Assembly: GCF_003347495.1 (NCBI RefSeq)
Contig: NZ_QCXY01000017.1
Location: forward strand, 1 to 47,677
From: Pleomorphovibrio marinus
GTDB lineage: Bacteria; Bacteroidota; Bacteroidia; Cytophagales; Cyclobacteriaceae
DNA length: 47,677 nucleotides
Direction of reading: 5' to 3'
Shown: positions 9,268 to 17,828 of the stretch, piece after piece
Position numbering within the stretch: the stretch's first letter is position 1
How the letters are laid out: each line of letters begins with the position of its first letter
The notes under the pieces: generated by a model
Told to the model about the DNA's origin: nothing
The model's database searches: none
Seen by the model: the letters and a program-made list of their open reading frames with translations, nothing else
Translations under genes and position numbers: made by a program

Positions 9268-9555
9268 TCAAACCAAAAAGAAAAACAATAGGGAAACTGC
9301 AAGAACCAAAATCATCCTTTTTGCCTTTTCATTATGCTCCTTGGCCACTTTCCTTCGCCTTACCAAAAGGACAGCCATACTAAGGGAAAGTAATTGAGCA
9401 CCTATACCCACACCTGTTAGCAAATTGATCCTTGAAGATATGCCTGGATCATAGTAAAGAGCCATCAAGGGAATCACAGCACATATAATACCCAGGATTC
9501 CCAAGTAAAAAGTTCTGGAAAGTATTTTCTCGTCGGAAATATCTACCCACTTCAT
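9268..9555 (-). CDS. Small membrane protein of unknown function
   Basis: This 95-residue protein has three hydrophobic segments (about 17-37, 46-65 and 79-95) and a basic loop LVRRRKVAKEHNEKAKR before the last one. It ends in VSLLFFFLV. I do not recognise the family. Its ATG overlaps the stop of the upstream PolX/PHP gene in an ATGA arrangement, and its stop lies one base before the YiiX-like gene. The three therefore form one translationally coupled operon. Confidence 0.7.
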   Translation of the reverse strand: MKWVDISDEKILSRTFYLGILGIICAVIPLMALYYDPGISSRINLLTGVGIGAQLLSLSMAVLLVRRRKVAKEHNEKAKRMILVLAVSLLFFFLV

Positions 9556-11252
9556 ACGTTTTTCTTTTTCATTTTTTCAAAATATGCAGTAAGTTCTTCC
9601 AAGGTTTTGGTATTCAGAGTCATCTCTTTGGTCAAGCCTCCCTTTCTGCCTACCAGTACACCATATTTCATATCTGCAAACCCGCCAGTTTCATGGGCAT
9701 CCGGGTTGATGGATAGCATTACTCCTTTATCCATGGCATAATGTACCCACCTCCAATCCAAGTCCAGCCTCCATGGGTTAGCGTTAATTTCTATAACCAC
9801 TTCGTATTTGGCACAGGCATCTATTATAGCCTTATGGTCAATAGGGTAACCTTCTCTCCTTAGCAATAAGCGTCCTGTGGGATGACCAAGAATTGTAGTA
9901 TAGGGATTTTGAATGGCTTTCAGCAGCCTGGCAGTAGCCTTTTTCACATCCATTCCCAGGCCAGAATGAACAGAGGCCACCACATAGTCAAAGGTTTGGA
10001 GCACCTGGTTGGGATAATCCAGGCTACCGTCCATCAGGATATCGCTTTCGATGCCCCTAAAGATTTTAAATGGGGCCATTTCTGAATTCAGCTCCTCTAT
10101 TTCCTTTAATTGCTTCTTTACCCTTTCTTCGTTCAGTCCATTTGCATAAAATGCCGACTGGCTATGATCCGCCATTCCCAAATAGGAAAAGCCCTGCTCC
10201 CTACAATATTCAGCCATTTCCCTAAGGGTATGCCTTCCATCGCTATAGGTAGAATGATTGTGCAGGGGCCCTTTTAAATCCTCCACCTCCAAAAGCTTTG
10301 GCAAATTACCTTCCTTCGCCATTTCCCATTCAAAATGGCCTTCCCTAAGTTCTGCAGGAATAAAGCGGCTGCCTACCGTGGCATACGCCTCCTCTTCCGA
10401 TGCGAATTTTTCAGACCGTACCACATCCAACCAGGTACGGGTTTCATCCACAAGGGTTAAGAGATGGCCTTTAGAGGCAGTTCTAAGTAAACATTGTTGG
10501 TGAAAACCCTCTTCTCCCACCAACCAGATTACGACAGGTATAGCTCCATTAAGGAACCCACCCCAGCGGAAAGGACTGGAATTTTTTAGTTCTTTTTCTA
10601 ATATGGACAACCCATCTATTTTTTTATGACCTTGTTCTGCATTGTCAGTGGCCACTACTATTTCAAGAAATTCTATGATCTCCAATGTCCGGCCAAAATC
10701 CCCTACTACACTGACTTTAGCATCTCCGAAGTTTTCCTTTAGTTGGGTAAGAAGTTGGTTCGTAGGCTCGTCTACCTCTGCATAAAGGTACTTGCCCAAA
10801 TTGGCATCCATGAACTCCAATGCTGTAATGATACTCTCCTGGGTTTTTTCTCCAAACCCCTTGAGTTCTGCTACTTTTCCTGCCTGACAGGCTTCCATCA
10901 ACTCATGGGTGGAGGTGATCCCAAGTTCCTTCCACAAAATTTTGATTTTTTTTGGGCCCAGCCCTTTGATCTGAAGTACCTCCAGTATTCCCTCCGGAGT
11001 GTTTTCCAACAGCTCTTCCAAAAGGGAATGTGAACCTGTGGAAAGCAGCTCCTGGATTACAGTTGCGATACTTTTACCTATTCCATTTATTTCCTGAAGA
11101 GCAGAAAAGCCCAATTCGGATAATTGGGGAGACTCCCTTTCTATGGTGTTCACTGCACTTTGGTAACTTCTTATTTTAAAGACATTCTCTTCATGGAGTT
11201 CCATGAGTTGAATGGTCAATTTAAGGGTTTTGGTGATTTGCTTGTTATCCAA
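9552..11252 (-). CDS. polX: PolX-family protein: HhH, degenerate polymerase and PHP domains
   Basis: Domain order is that of bacterial DNA polymerase X: N-terminal 8-kDa helix-hairpin-helix region (ENVFKIRSYQSAV, LQEINGIGKSIA, LQIKGLGPKKI), a beta-nucleotidyltransferase region, and a C-terminal PHP phosphoesterase. PHP metal motifs are intact: HNHSTYSDG, ADHS, IESDI, VASVHS, GHPTGR, EINANPWR and NPDAHE. The polymerase carboxylates are not: where the family has D-x-D, this has FLE in EIIEFLEIVVAT, and the third Asp region reads PVVIWLV. The protein is probably a 3'-5' exonuclease or phosphatase without polymerisation. The open frame begins with TTG at 11306; the TTG at 11252 (LDNKQITKTLKL) fits the family N-terminus better. 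Confidence 0.88.
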   Translation of the reverse strand: MDNKQITKTLKLTIQLMELHEENVFKIRSYQSAVNTIERESPQLSELGFSALQEINGIGKSIATVIQELLSTGSHSLLEELLENTPEGILEVLQIKGLGPKKIKILWKELGITSTHELMEACQAGKVAELKGFGEKTQESIITALEFMDANLGKYLYAEVDEPTNQLLTQLKENFGDAKVSVVGDFGRTLEIIEFLEIVVATDNAEQGHKKIDGLSILEKELKNSSPFRWGGFLNGAIPVVIWLVGEEGFHQQCLLRTASKGHLLTLVDETRTWLDVVRSEKFASEEEAYATVGSRFIPAELREGHFEWEMAKEGNLPKLLEVEDLKGPLHNHSTYSDGRHTLREMAEYCREQGFSYLGMADHSQSAFYANGLNEERVKKQLKEIEELNSEMAPFKIFRGIESDILMDGSLDYPNQVLQTFDYVVASVHSGLGMDVKKATARLLKAIQNPYTTILGHPTGRLLLRREGYPIDHKAIIDACAKYEVVIEINANPWRLDLDWRWVHYAMDKGVMLSINPDAHETGGFADMKYGVLVGRKGGLTKEMTLNTKTLEELTAYFEKMKKKNV

Positions 11253-11453
11253 AATAATTGGGGGTTGTAATGAATAAAACACAAATGTCCATAATATTTG
11301 TTTCAAAATAAAATGATATAAGCTATCTTATGGATGGCAAACAGGGGATCTAGAGGGAAACAACACTCCCTAGGTGCAGGTGCCGATATTTACTGGAATA
11401 CCACACCCTAAATCCCTGAATATTGCGTTGTTAAGAAACCTGATAACCACTAA

Positions 11454-11882
11454 ATGAACTATTGGCTAATTAAAACTGAACCGAAATCCTATTCATTGGA
11501 GGACTTGAGGGTAAAAAAACGGGATATCTGGGATGGAGTACGGAATTTCCAGGCCCGAAATTATCTGGATAAAATGAATTTAGGGGATAGAATTTTTGTT
11601 TATCATAGTGGAAAACAAAAATCAATTGTGGGAATGGCTACCGTTTCAAAAACAGCCTTTCCTGACCCAAGTGCAGATGGAAGTGACGGATGGCTTGCCA
11701 CCGAAATTGCATATTACTGTCACTTCCCCAACACACTCAGCCTGAAATCCATAAAATCCTTACCTGCACTTGAAAACCTACTTCTTATCAAGCAGCCAAG
11801 GCTCTCGGTAATGCCTGTCGAAAGGCATCATGCCGATTGGTTGTTAAACTACCTAAAAGATGAAAAAACTGAGTTGCTTTAG
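11454..11882 (+). CDS. EVE-domain protein
   Basis: This 142-residue protein is made of a single EVE domain, a PUA-like fold that recognises modified bases in nucleic acid. The characteristic features are the start MNYWLIKTEPKSYSLEDL, then WDGVRNFQARN at about 26-36, GDRIFVYHSG and IVGMATV. Length equals the stand-alone EVE family. Stand-alone EVE proteins occur widely outside defence loci and no modification-dependent nuclease is adjacent, so its substrate is open. Its last 23 nt overlap the start of the next gene, suggesting coupling. Confidence 0.9.
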   Translation: MNYWLIKTEPKSYSLEDLRVKKRDIWDGVRNFQARNYLDKMNLGDRIFVYHSGKQKSIVGMATVSKTAFPDPSADGSDGWLATEIAYYCHFPNTLSLKSIKSLPALENLLLIKQPRLSVMPVERHHADWLLNYLKDEKTELL

Positions 11883-13452
11883 CTTATTCTGGTTTTTAGC
11901 CACATTCGGTATAGCCCTAAGCCAGGTGCAATTTACCCAGAGGATGGAGGTGGAGACTCAATGGTTTGATGATGACTTTATCGTGCTACCTACAGAAAAT
12001 GGATTGGTAGCTTTCCGAGTCGTAAACCACAAAGAACAAAACCGTAAAAATGTTTTTCAGTATGTGGTCACAGACTTTCAGCTCAACCAGGGAGACCTCA
12101 TGGAGTTTGGGTTGAAGGAAAACTATGAGCTTCTTGGTTTTGACCTGGATAAGGAATACCTCTATGTTCTTTTTCAAAAAGGGCCGGTATATAACAGCGA
12201 GAGGCACATTCTGGAGATTAATCTGGAAACTAGGGAGATTGATCAGACTACGCTAAGCAGTGTATTAAACTTGGAACTCCAAGACTTTCTTGTCTTTAAC
12301 AAGAAAGCAGTTTTTATGGGCACCTTCGAGTATAGGCCTGTCATCCAGATTTTAGACATGAAAAGTAAAGGAGTAGCGACTGTCCCGGGCGTATTTGAAA
12401 AAGATGCAAAGGTCTTGCAAATGAGAAAAGACCCCGAGCTCAATGTTTTTGATGTTTTGATGAGCAGACGGGACATGTACAAGAAAAAAATAGTCACCAT
12501 ATTAACTTATGATGTGACAGGCAACAAGCTTAGGGAGGTAAAAATTGACGATTTGGATGACCCCTCTATGGAGATCGTGGAGGGACTTTTAACTTCTTCC
12601 TATGATTATAAACAGGCTTTGATAGGGCCTTTCGGGCTGAGGAAAAAAGAGGCCTACCAAGGTATTTATTTTACTAAAATAAATGAATTCGGGGAGTACA
12701 AAAACAATTTTTATACTGTCTCTGATTTCGAGAATTTTTACAATTATCTGCCGGAAAAGACACGTGAGAGAAGGCTAAAAACCCTGGAAAAAGACATGGA
12801 AAAGGGCAAAAACACGCCTATAAGAAATGTGGTGGTGACAAGGGAGGTTACAGATCTTGGAGGTGCATTTTTGGTTTATAATGACCATTTTATCTCCTCA
12901 TCCTCCAGATATATCCCCAGAGATGGCATGTATGCAAGCAACTTCTATAGGATGAACCCCATGATGATGGGTGGATTTGGTCACATTTACAATCCCATGT
13001 GGATGGATCCAAGATTCAGAAACACTCAAATGACGCATCATTACAAGTTTCTATCCGCCCAGTTTATGTTGTTGGATATGGAAGGTAAGATTATTTGGGA
13101 CAACTCCCTTTCTCTCAATAATATGAGCAAACAAGACCCGAATAAGTTTGGGGAGGTGAGTTTTGATGGCAGCAACCTATTCTACGCCTATCTAGATGGC
13201 CCACAAATCATGCTCAGCCAATTTAAAAACGGTGAATTGGTGATTGAAAACGAGCCATTTGAAATCGAGCTGGTCAATGAAAACGAAAGGATCAAGGATA
13301 CTAAGGAATCCAGTTTACACCTTATGTGGTGGCACGATGAATATTATTTGCTCACAGGAAAGCAAAAAATCAGGTATCAAAACGAGGAGGGTAGAGAAAG
13401 AGTGAAAGACGTTAATTTTTTTACTAAAATAAAGGTGGAGGACCTTATATGA
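11860..13452 (+). CDS. Exported protein of unknown function with Met-rich insert
   Basis: I do not recognise this 530-residue protein. A signal peptide ends near ALSQ (about residue 22). The rest is beta-rich with repeated blocks of strand-turn-strand, for example LGFDLDKEYLYVLF and VSFDGSNLFYAYLDG, that suggest a propeller-like fold, though I cannot show true repeats. An unusual segment at about residues 352-390 carries a run of Met, Gly, Tyr and Phe (NPMMMGGFGHIYNPMWMD). It starts inside the end of the EVE gene and precedes pyrR. It is probably periplasmic or surface-exposed. Confidence 0.7.
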   Translation: MKKLSCFSLFWFLATFGIALSQVQFTQRMEVETQWFDDDFIVLPTENGLVAFRVVNHKEQNRKNVFQYVVTDFQLNQGDLMEFGLKENYELLGFDLDKEYLYVLFQKGPVYNSERHILEINLETREIDQTTLSSVLNLELQDFLVFNKKAVFMGTFEYRPVIQILDMKSKGVATVPGVFEKDAKVLQMRKDPELNVFDVLMSRRDMYKKKIVTILTYDVTGNKLREVKIDDLDDPSMEIVEGLLTSSYDYKQALIGPFGLRKKEAYQGIYFTKINEFGEYKNNFYTVSDFENFYNYLPEKTRERRLKTLEKDMEKGKNTPIRNVVVTREVTDLGGAFLVYNDHFISSSSRYIPRDGMYASNFYRMNPMMMGGFGHIYNPMWMDPRFRNTQMTHHYKFLSAQFMLLDMEGKIIWDNSLSLNNMSKQDPNKFGEVSFDGSNLFYAYLDGPQIMLSQFKNGELVIENEPFEIELVNENERIKDTKESSLHLMWWHDEYYLLTGKQKIRYQNEEGRERVKDVNFFTKIKVEDLI

Positions 13453-13488
13453 TCACAGTATTGGCAGGCATGTGAGTAAATGTTTTTA

Positions 13489-13496
13489 TATATTTG
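13489..13496 (+). promoter_or_regulatory. Putative -7 box of pyrR-pyrB
   Basis: TATATTTG is an exact match to TAnnTTTG and lies 16 nt before the pyrR ATG at 13513. The best TTG upstream is 25 nt away, longer than usual, so the -33 element is weak. If used, the leader would be only about 10 nt, too short for the PyrR-controlled attenuator found in Firmicutes. Confidence 0.4.
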
Positions 13497-13512
13497 TGCT
13501 CAAGTTTTCGCC

Positions 13513-14064
13513 ATGCAGAAAAGACTAGTTTTAGACCAAACCCAGATCGGCATCACCATAAGTAGGTTTTGTTATCAACTTATAGAAAATCACGATGACT
13601 TTGAGAATACGGTCCTTCTTGGGCTGCAGCCCAGGGGTTCCTTGGTATTAGATAGGCTGATTGACAGGTTAAAGGAAATCACCTCAAAAACAGTACTTCA
13701 TGGTTATTTAGATGCCACTTTTCACAGAGATGATTTCAGAAGAAGGGATCTTCCACTCAGGGCCAATGAGACTAAGATCGATTTTTTGATTGAGAACAAA
13801 AAGGTGGTGTTAGTGGATGATGTTCTTTACAAGGGCAGATCGGTAAGGGCGGCAATGGATGCAATGATCGCTTTTGGCAGGCCCCAAAAGGTAGAGCTTA
13901 TGGTATTAATAGACCGCAAGTACACGAGGGATTTCCCCATTAAACCGGATTATTTCGGTAGGCAAGTAAATACCCTGGAGAGCCAGTATGTGAGTGTGGA
14001 GTGGAAATCTCAGGATTATTTGGAAGACTCCATTTGGATAACAGAAAAGTCATTGAAAAATTAA
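13513..14064 (+). CDS. pyrR: PyrR-family phosphoribosyltransferase / pyr regulator
   Basis: The protein has 183 residues from the ATG at 13513; an in-frame extension to 13480 runs through the putative promoter and is rejected. It is a type I phosphoribosyltransferase with the PRPP-binding motif VVLVDDVLYKGRSVRAAM, and HRDDFRRRD and GLQPRGSLV typical of PyrR. In Firmicutes PyrR binds pyr mRNA and has uracil phosphoribosyltransferase activity. In Bacteroidota, pyrR next to pyrB is common, and its RNA-binding role is less clear. The pyrB ATG follows after one base, so the two are coupled. Confidence 0.92.
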   Translation: MQKRLVLDQTQIGITISRFCYQLIENHDDFENTVLLGLQPRGSLVLDRLIDRLKEITSKTVLHGYLDATFHRDDFRRRDLPLRANETKIDFLIENKKVVLVDDVLYKGRSVRAAMDAMIAFGRPQKVELMVLIDRKYTRDFPIKPDYFGRQVNTLESQYVSVEWKSQDYLEDSIWITEKSLKN

Positions 14065-14065
14065 T

Positions 14066-14989
14066 ATGCAAGCATTTAGCGTAAGGCACTTACTGGGTAT
14101 AAAAGACATCAATCCTAAAGATATAGAGACAATCTTTGAAACAGCAGATAATTTCAAAGATGTACTTAACAGACCCATAAAAAAGGTCCCTTCGCTCAGG
14201 GATATCACGATTGCAAATATCTTTTTTGAAAACTCCACCCGCACACGATTATCTTTTGAACTAGCCGAAAAAAGGCTTTCCGCAGATACCATCAACTTCT
14301 CCTCCAGCAATAGCTCTGTTAAAAAAGGAGAAACCCTGGTGGACACTGTCAATAACATACTGGCCATGAAAGTGGATATGGTGGTGATGCGGCACAGCAG
14401 TCCGGGAGCACCCCATTTCCTATCCCGGCACATCAACGCGAATATTATCAATGCAGGCGACGGGACTCACGAACACCCCACTCAAGCACTATTGGACGCC
14501 TACAGCATCCGCGAAAAACTGGGGGAGGTGGCAGGAAAAAAAGTGGCCATTATCGGCGATATCCTCCACTCAAGAGTAGCCCTTTCCAATATTTTTTGCT
14601 TACAAAAGCTTGGGGCAGAAGTAATGGTTTGTGGCCCCATCACCCTCTTGCCCAAACATATCTCCAGTTTGGGGGTTAAAGTGGAACTGGATGTAAAAAA
14701 GGCCTTGCAATGGTGTGATGTTGCCAACGTGCTGCGGATTCAACTAGAAAGGCAACAAATCAAATATTTTCCCTCCCTCCGAGAATATTCACTTTATTAC
14801 GGAATCAACAAACAACTATTGGATCAGCTGGGTAAAAGCATCGTGATCATGCACCCGGGGCCAATAAATCGAGGGGTAGAATTGAATTCCGACGTTGCGG
14901 ATTCCGAACATTCCATCATCTTACACCAGGTAGAAAATGGCGTAGCCATTAGGATGGCGGTGCTGTATTTGCTGGCAGGAACAAAATAA
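14066..14989 (+). CDS. pyrB: Aspartate carbamoyltransferase catalytic subunit
   Basis: This enzyme catalyses the committed step of pyrimidine synthesis, carbamoyl phosphate plus aspartate to N-carbamoyl-aspartate. The 307-residue length is normal. The carbamoyl-phosphate site FENSTRTRLSFE (ATCase/OTCase signature), the SSSNSSVKKGE lysine loop, HPTQALLD, RIQLERQ and HPGPINRG are all present. No pyrI regulatory subunit is nearby. It forms an operon with pyrR and is closed by a bidirectional terminator directly after the stop. Confidence 0.97.
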   Translation: MQAFSVRHLLGIKDINPKDIETIFETADNFKDVLNRPIKKVPSLRDITIANIFFENSTRTRLSFELAEKRLSADTINFSSSNSSVKKGETLVDTVNNILAMKVDMVVMRHSSPGAPHFLSRHINANIINAGDGTHEHPTQALLDAYSIREKLGEVAGKKVAIIGDILHSRVALSNIFCLQKLGAEVMVCGPITLLPKHISSLGVKVELDVKKALQWCDVANVLRIQLERQQIKYFPSLREYSLYYGINKQLLDQLGKSIVIMHPGPINRGVELNSDVADSEHSIILHQVENGVAIRMAVLYLLAGTK

Positions 14990-15018
14990 AAAAACCCGGC
15001 TTTACCGGGCTTTTTTTT
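14990..15018 (+). terminator. Bidirectional terminator after pyrB
   Basis: CCCGG (14995-14999) pairs with CCGGG (15005-15009) around CTTTA and is followed by C and eight T; a run of A precedes the stem. It serves pyrB on the plus strand and probably the convergent 70-residue membrane protein gene, whose stop codon lies in the loop and whose last codons lie in the stem and T run. Confidence 0.88.
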
Positions 15019-15214
15019 CATTAGAAGAGAAGGCGGAAGAATAGGTGAAAACCATGGTCAAAAGACCTAACAGAAGCAAAACCAAATTCCCCCAAAAATA
15101 CCCTTTTCCATAGGAAGCCAACTGATCATAGTCCCCCAAAAGAGGATATAGTTTATAGAGAGCTACGATCGAAAGAACAAGGGCTATATAAAAGGTGATT
15201 TTCTTTGCCAACAC
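15002..15214 (-). CDS. Small two-helix membrane protein
   Basis: This 70-residue protein has two hydrophobic segments (about 7-24 and 41-60) and a charged tail NEKKAR. The family is unknown to me. Start choice: GTG at 15212-15214, directly followed by an in-frame TTG; GGGGAGG just upstream is a strong Shine-Dalgarno-like stretch, unusual in this window, and best spaced for the TTG. It follows the Bor-like gene by 8 nt and is probably co-transcribed. The coding end overlaps the bidirectional terminator. Confidence 0.6.
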   Translation of the reverse strand: MLAKKITFYIALVLSIVALYKLYPLLGDYDQLASYGKGYFWGNLVLLLLGLLTMVFTYSSAFSSNEKKAR

Positions 15215-15222
15215 CTCCCCTA

Positions 15223-15516
15223 TTATCTTTTTACAATGGTAGTGGTAGGAGAATAGATGCCAAAAGTGATGGCATTTATCAAACCGTCAATAAAGGTATG
15301 CTGAATAGTCACTTCATAATCTGTGGCATTTCCAGCCATCTCATTAACATCAGAAATGGCAATAGGTGCCAACCCGTAGATCAAATAATGATTCATTTTC
15401 TTGGTCTCAAGACCCGTTTGAGGGCCATCCCCTACCGTCCAGGTATAAGTATAACAAGAACTGGTTCCTGCCAAGATTAAAAGTGCTAATGCGAGATTCA
15501 ATATCGTTTTTCTCAT
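15223..15516 (-). CDS. Bor-family lipoprotein
   Basis: This 97-residue protein has a signal peptide ending in a lipobox-like AGTSSC, so it is probably an outer- or inner-membrane lipoprotein. The mature part follows the Bor family pattern (PF06291, phage lambda Bor and relatives): a His-containing segment KKMNHYLIYGL, then VTIQHTFIDGLINAITFGIYSPTTTIV, the highly characteristic tail. Lambda Bor is linked to serum resistance; in free-living Bacteroidota the role is unknown. It leads a two-gene operon with the small membrane protein. A -7 box and a perfect palindrome lie upstream. Confidence 0.82.
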   Translation of the reverse strand: MRKTILNLALALLILAGTSSCYTYTWTVGDGPQTGLETKKMNHYLIYGLAPIAISDVNEMAGNATDYEVTIQHTFIDGLINAITFGIYSPTTTIVKR

Positions 15517-15532
15517 GATCTTTTAAAAGGTT

Positions 15533-15561
15533 AAGATTAATCTTGATTTTCCCCAAAGTTA
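15533..15561 (-). promoter_or_regulatory. Promoter -7 box and palindromic operator candidate of bor-like operon
   Basis: On the minus strand TAACTTTG (15554-15561) matches TAnnTTTG exactly. Ten bases are not far enough to reach the start codon, but the expected transcription start falls near 15547, just before the perfect 12-bp palindrome AAGATTAATCTT (15533-15544). A repressor-type operator overlapping the start of transcription would lie exactly here. No clear -33 box was found. Confidence 0.4.
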
Positions 15562-15762
15562 ATCAAATATCCCCAACAAAAACACCCTAAACAGGCACCT
15601 TTTCCTGAAGGTAGGTCGTTTTTAAATTTTAAGGGCATTTGAATGATTATTCCTGACATATGAATTAGCATCTTCTTAACCAAACCCAATAAAAAATAGG
15701 CTTAGTTTAGGCCTAAATGTTTAAATTGCAAGAAATATTTGCGCACGAAAGCTGAAACATTA

Positions 15763-17130
15763 ATGATTTACGACTCCATCATTGAAACGATAGGAAATAC
15801 TCCACTGATTAGACTTAACAGGCTAAATCGAGGGATTAAAGGCGATGTCTTGGTAAAGGTTGAATATTTCAACCCCGGTAACTCCGTAAAAGACAGGATG
15901 GCAATAAAAATGCTGGAGGATGCGGAGAAAGAGGGTGCCATTAAGCCTGGGGGCACCATCATAGAAGGGACAAGTGGAAATACCGGAATGGGTCTGGCCT
16001 TGGCAGCAATTTCTAAAGGCTATAAGTGCATCTTTACGATGGCTGACAAACAATCCAAGGAAAAAATTGACATCCTAAAAGCTGTGGGAGCTGAGGTCAT
16101 CGTATGCCCCACAAATGTGGCCCCTGATGACCCGAGGTCTTATTATTCAGTAGCCAAAAAGTTGAACCAAGACATTCCCAATTCCTTTTACCCCAATCAA
16201 TACGACAACCTATCAAACTGGAAAGCCCATTATGAAACCACCGGTCCCGAGATTTGGAGAGATACCGGAGGCAAAATCACACACTTCGCTGCGGGGGTAG
16301 GTACTGGTGGTACTATGACAGGAACCTCTAGGTTTCTGAAAGAAAAAAATAACAAAGTGGTTGCTGTAGGAATAGACACCTATGGATCTGTATTCAAGAA
16401 ATACAAAGAAACAGGAATCTTTGATGAGGATGAAATTTACCCCTACCTAACGGAGGGTATAGGTGAGGACATACTCCCTAAAAACGTGGATTTCGACATG
16501 ATTGACCACTTTGAAAAAGTAACGGACAAGGATGCCGCTGTGATGACAAGAAGGCTGTCGAGAGAAGAGGGACTTTTTGTAGGCTGGTCTTGTGGGTCTG
16601 CTGTGCATGGTGCACTTGAGTATGCCAAGGTGAATTTAAAAGAGGGGGATCTAATGGTTATTTTGCTTCCCGATCATGGCACCCGCTATTTAGGCAAGGT
16701 ATATAATGACGATTGGATGCGCAACCATGGTTTTTTAGAGGACAAGAGTTTCGGTACAGCCCGGGACATAATTTCCTCCCGACAAGGCCTTTATGAATTA
16801 GTGGTAGTGAAAAAAGACTCCAAAGTAAACGAGGCAATTGCCTTGATGAATGGCAAAAGTGTATCCCAAATTCCTGTAGTGGAAAATGGTCAAGTTATCG
16901 GCAGCGTTACGGACAACAAATTACTCCACAAAATCATAGAAAACCCCAATTTAAAGGATTCCGAGGTAGCTGATGTTATGGAAGACAGCATGAAATTCGT
17001 AGCAATGGATAGTACACTGGATGTTTTATCCAGCATGGTTGACAAGGAAAAGGCGGTACTGGTGAGGGACGAAAACCACCAGATCCACATTATTACCAAA
17101 CACGACATCTTGGCTGCAATGACCCGATAA
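15763..17130 (+). CDS. Cystathionine beta-synthase with CBS domain pair
   Basis: PLP-dependent beta-replacement enzyme making cystathionine from serine and homocysteine. The N-terminal fold-type-II domain (about 1-325) carries NPGNSVKDRMA with the PLP lysine at residue 43, EGTSGNTGMGLA, the phosphate loop GVGTGGTMTG, and WSCGSAVHG. Two CBS repeats follow (about 335-455), usually the site for allosteric adenosyl ligands. The long form with CBS repeats favours cystathionine beta-synthase over cysteine synthase. The ATG at 15763 gives 455 residues; the upstream TTG at 15739 is less likely. Confidence 0.9.
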   Translation: MIYDSIIETIGNTPLIRLNRLNRGIKGDVLVKVEYFNPGNSVKDRMAIKMLEDAEKEGAIKPGGTIIEGTSGNTGMGLALAAISKGYKCIFTMADKQSKEKIDILKAVGAEVIVCPTNVAPDDPRSYYSVAKKLNQDIPNSFYPNQYDNLSNWKAHYETTGPEIWRDTGGKITHFAAGVGTGGTMTGTSRFLKEKNNKVVAVGIDTYGSVFKKYKETGIFDEDEIYPYLTEGIGEDILPKNVDFDMIDHFEKVTDKDAAVMTRRLSREEGLFVGWSCGSAVHGALEYAKVNLKEGDLMVILLPDHGTRYLGKVYNDDWMRNHGFLEDKSFGTARDIISSRQGLYELVVVKKDSKVNEAIALMNGKSVSQIPVVENGQVIGSVTDNKLLHKIIENPNLKDSEVADVMEDSMKFVAMDSTLDVLSSMVDKEKAVLVRDENHQIHIITKHDILAAMTR

Positions 17131-17166
17131 CTCCTTGCTCCTACACTCCTTCACTACATTTATTTT

Positions 17167-17799
17167 ATGAACAAAGAAAAGCTAAACCTGCTCATTGAAC
17201 AGAAGCAGGACTTTAAAATAGGGGAAACACTGAAAATATCATGGGAAATGTTTAAACAATACCCAGGTTTCTCTATGGGATATGCTCTATTTATACTATC
17301 TGTACAATTTTTATTTGTATTATATATCCCTGATTTTCTTTTGGTTTTCACTCTTTTTCTGGCTGGCCCCCTGCTTGCAGGTTTTTTCTTGGCTGCCAAC
17401 AAAATTTCTCAGGAAGAAACCCTGGAATATCCTGATTTTTTTAAAGGGTTTCAATATTACATTCCCTTGGTCCTGGTTTGGTTGGTTAGCCAAGTATTGG
17501 TCGCTATAGGGTTGTTTGCATTGGTACTGCCTGGAATCTATCTAATGGTTTCTTACATGTTTGCCATGCTTGCGGCTATATTTTTTGGTCTGGATTTTTG
17601 GAGTTCCCTTGAGTTTAGTAGAAAGTTGGTTCATCGTAATTGGTTGAAGTTCTTTATGTTTGGATTGTCACTGGCTTTGCTTAACTTAGCAGGGGCATTG
17701 GTATTTTTGGTGGGGTTGGCTATCACTCTTCCCCTTACCTATTATGCCATTTATATCGTTTTTGAAAAAATTTCAAAAGGGGTGGTTCTTAAGGAATAA
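17167..17799 (+). CDS. Multi-pass membrane protein, DUF975-like
   Basis: This 210-residue protein has about six hydrophobic segments after a soluble N-terminus of roughly 35 residues. The middle contains LPGIYLMVSYMFAML, then LEFSRKLVHRNWLKFF, a pattern shared by DUF975 and YciC-like membrane proteins (L-P-G-I-x-L... A-L-x-x-S-R-x-L... W). No enzymatic motif is visible. It lies between cystathionine beta-synthase and a hybrid histidine kinase, spaced 36 and 29 nt on the same strand, so co-transcription is possible. Confidence 0.6.
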   Translation: MNKEKLNLLIEQKQDFKIGETLKISWEMFKQYPGFSMGYALFILSVQFLFVLYIPDFLLVFTLFLAGPLLAGFFLAANKISQEETLEYPDFFKGFQYYIPLVLVWLVSQVLVAIGLFALVLPGIYLMVSYMFAMLAAIFFGLDFWSSLEFSRKLVHRNWLKFFMFGLSLALLNLAGALVFLVGLAITLPLTYYAIYIVFEKISKGVVLKE

Positions 17800-17828
17800 G
17801 CATTTCAAGGTCTAATACATATCGATTA

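Noticed and set aside
11454-11882. EVE protein as part of a restriction or defence island
   Set aside because: No restriction, methylase or other defence gene is near; stand-alone EVE proteins are common in ordinary chromosome.
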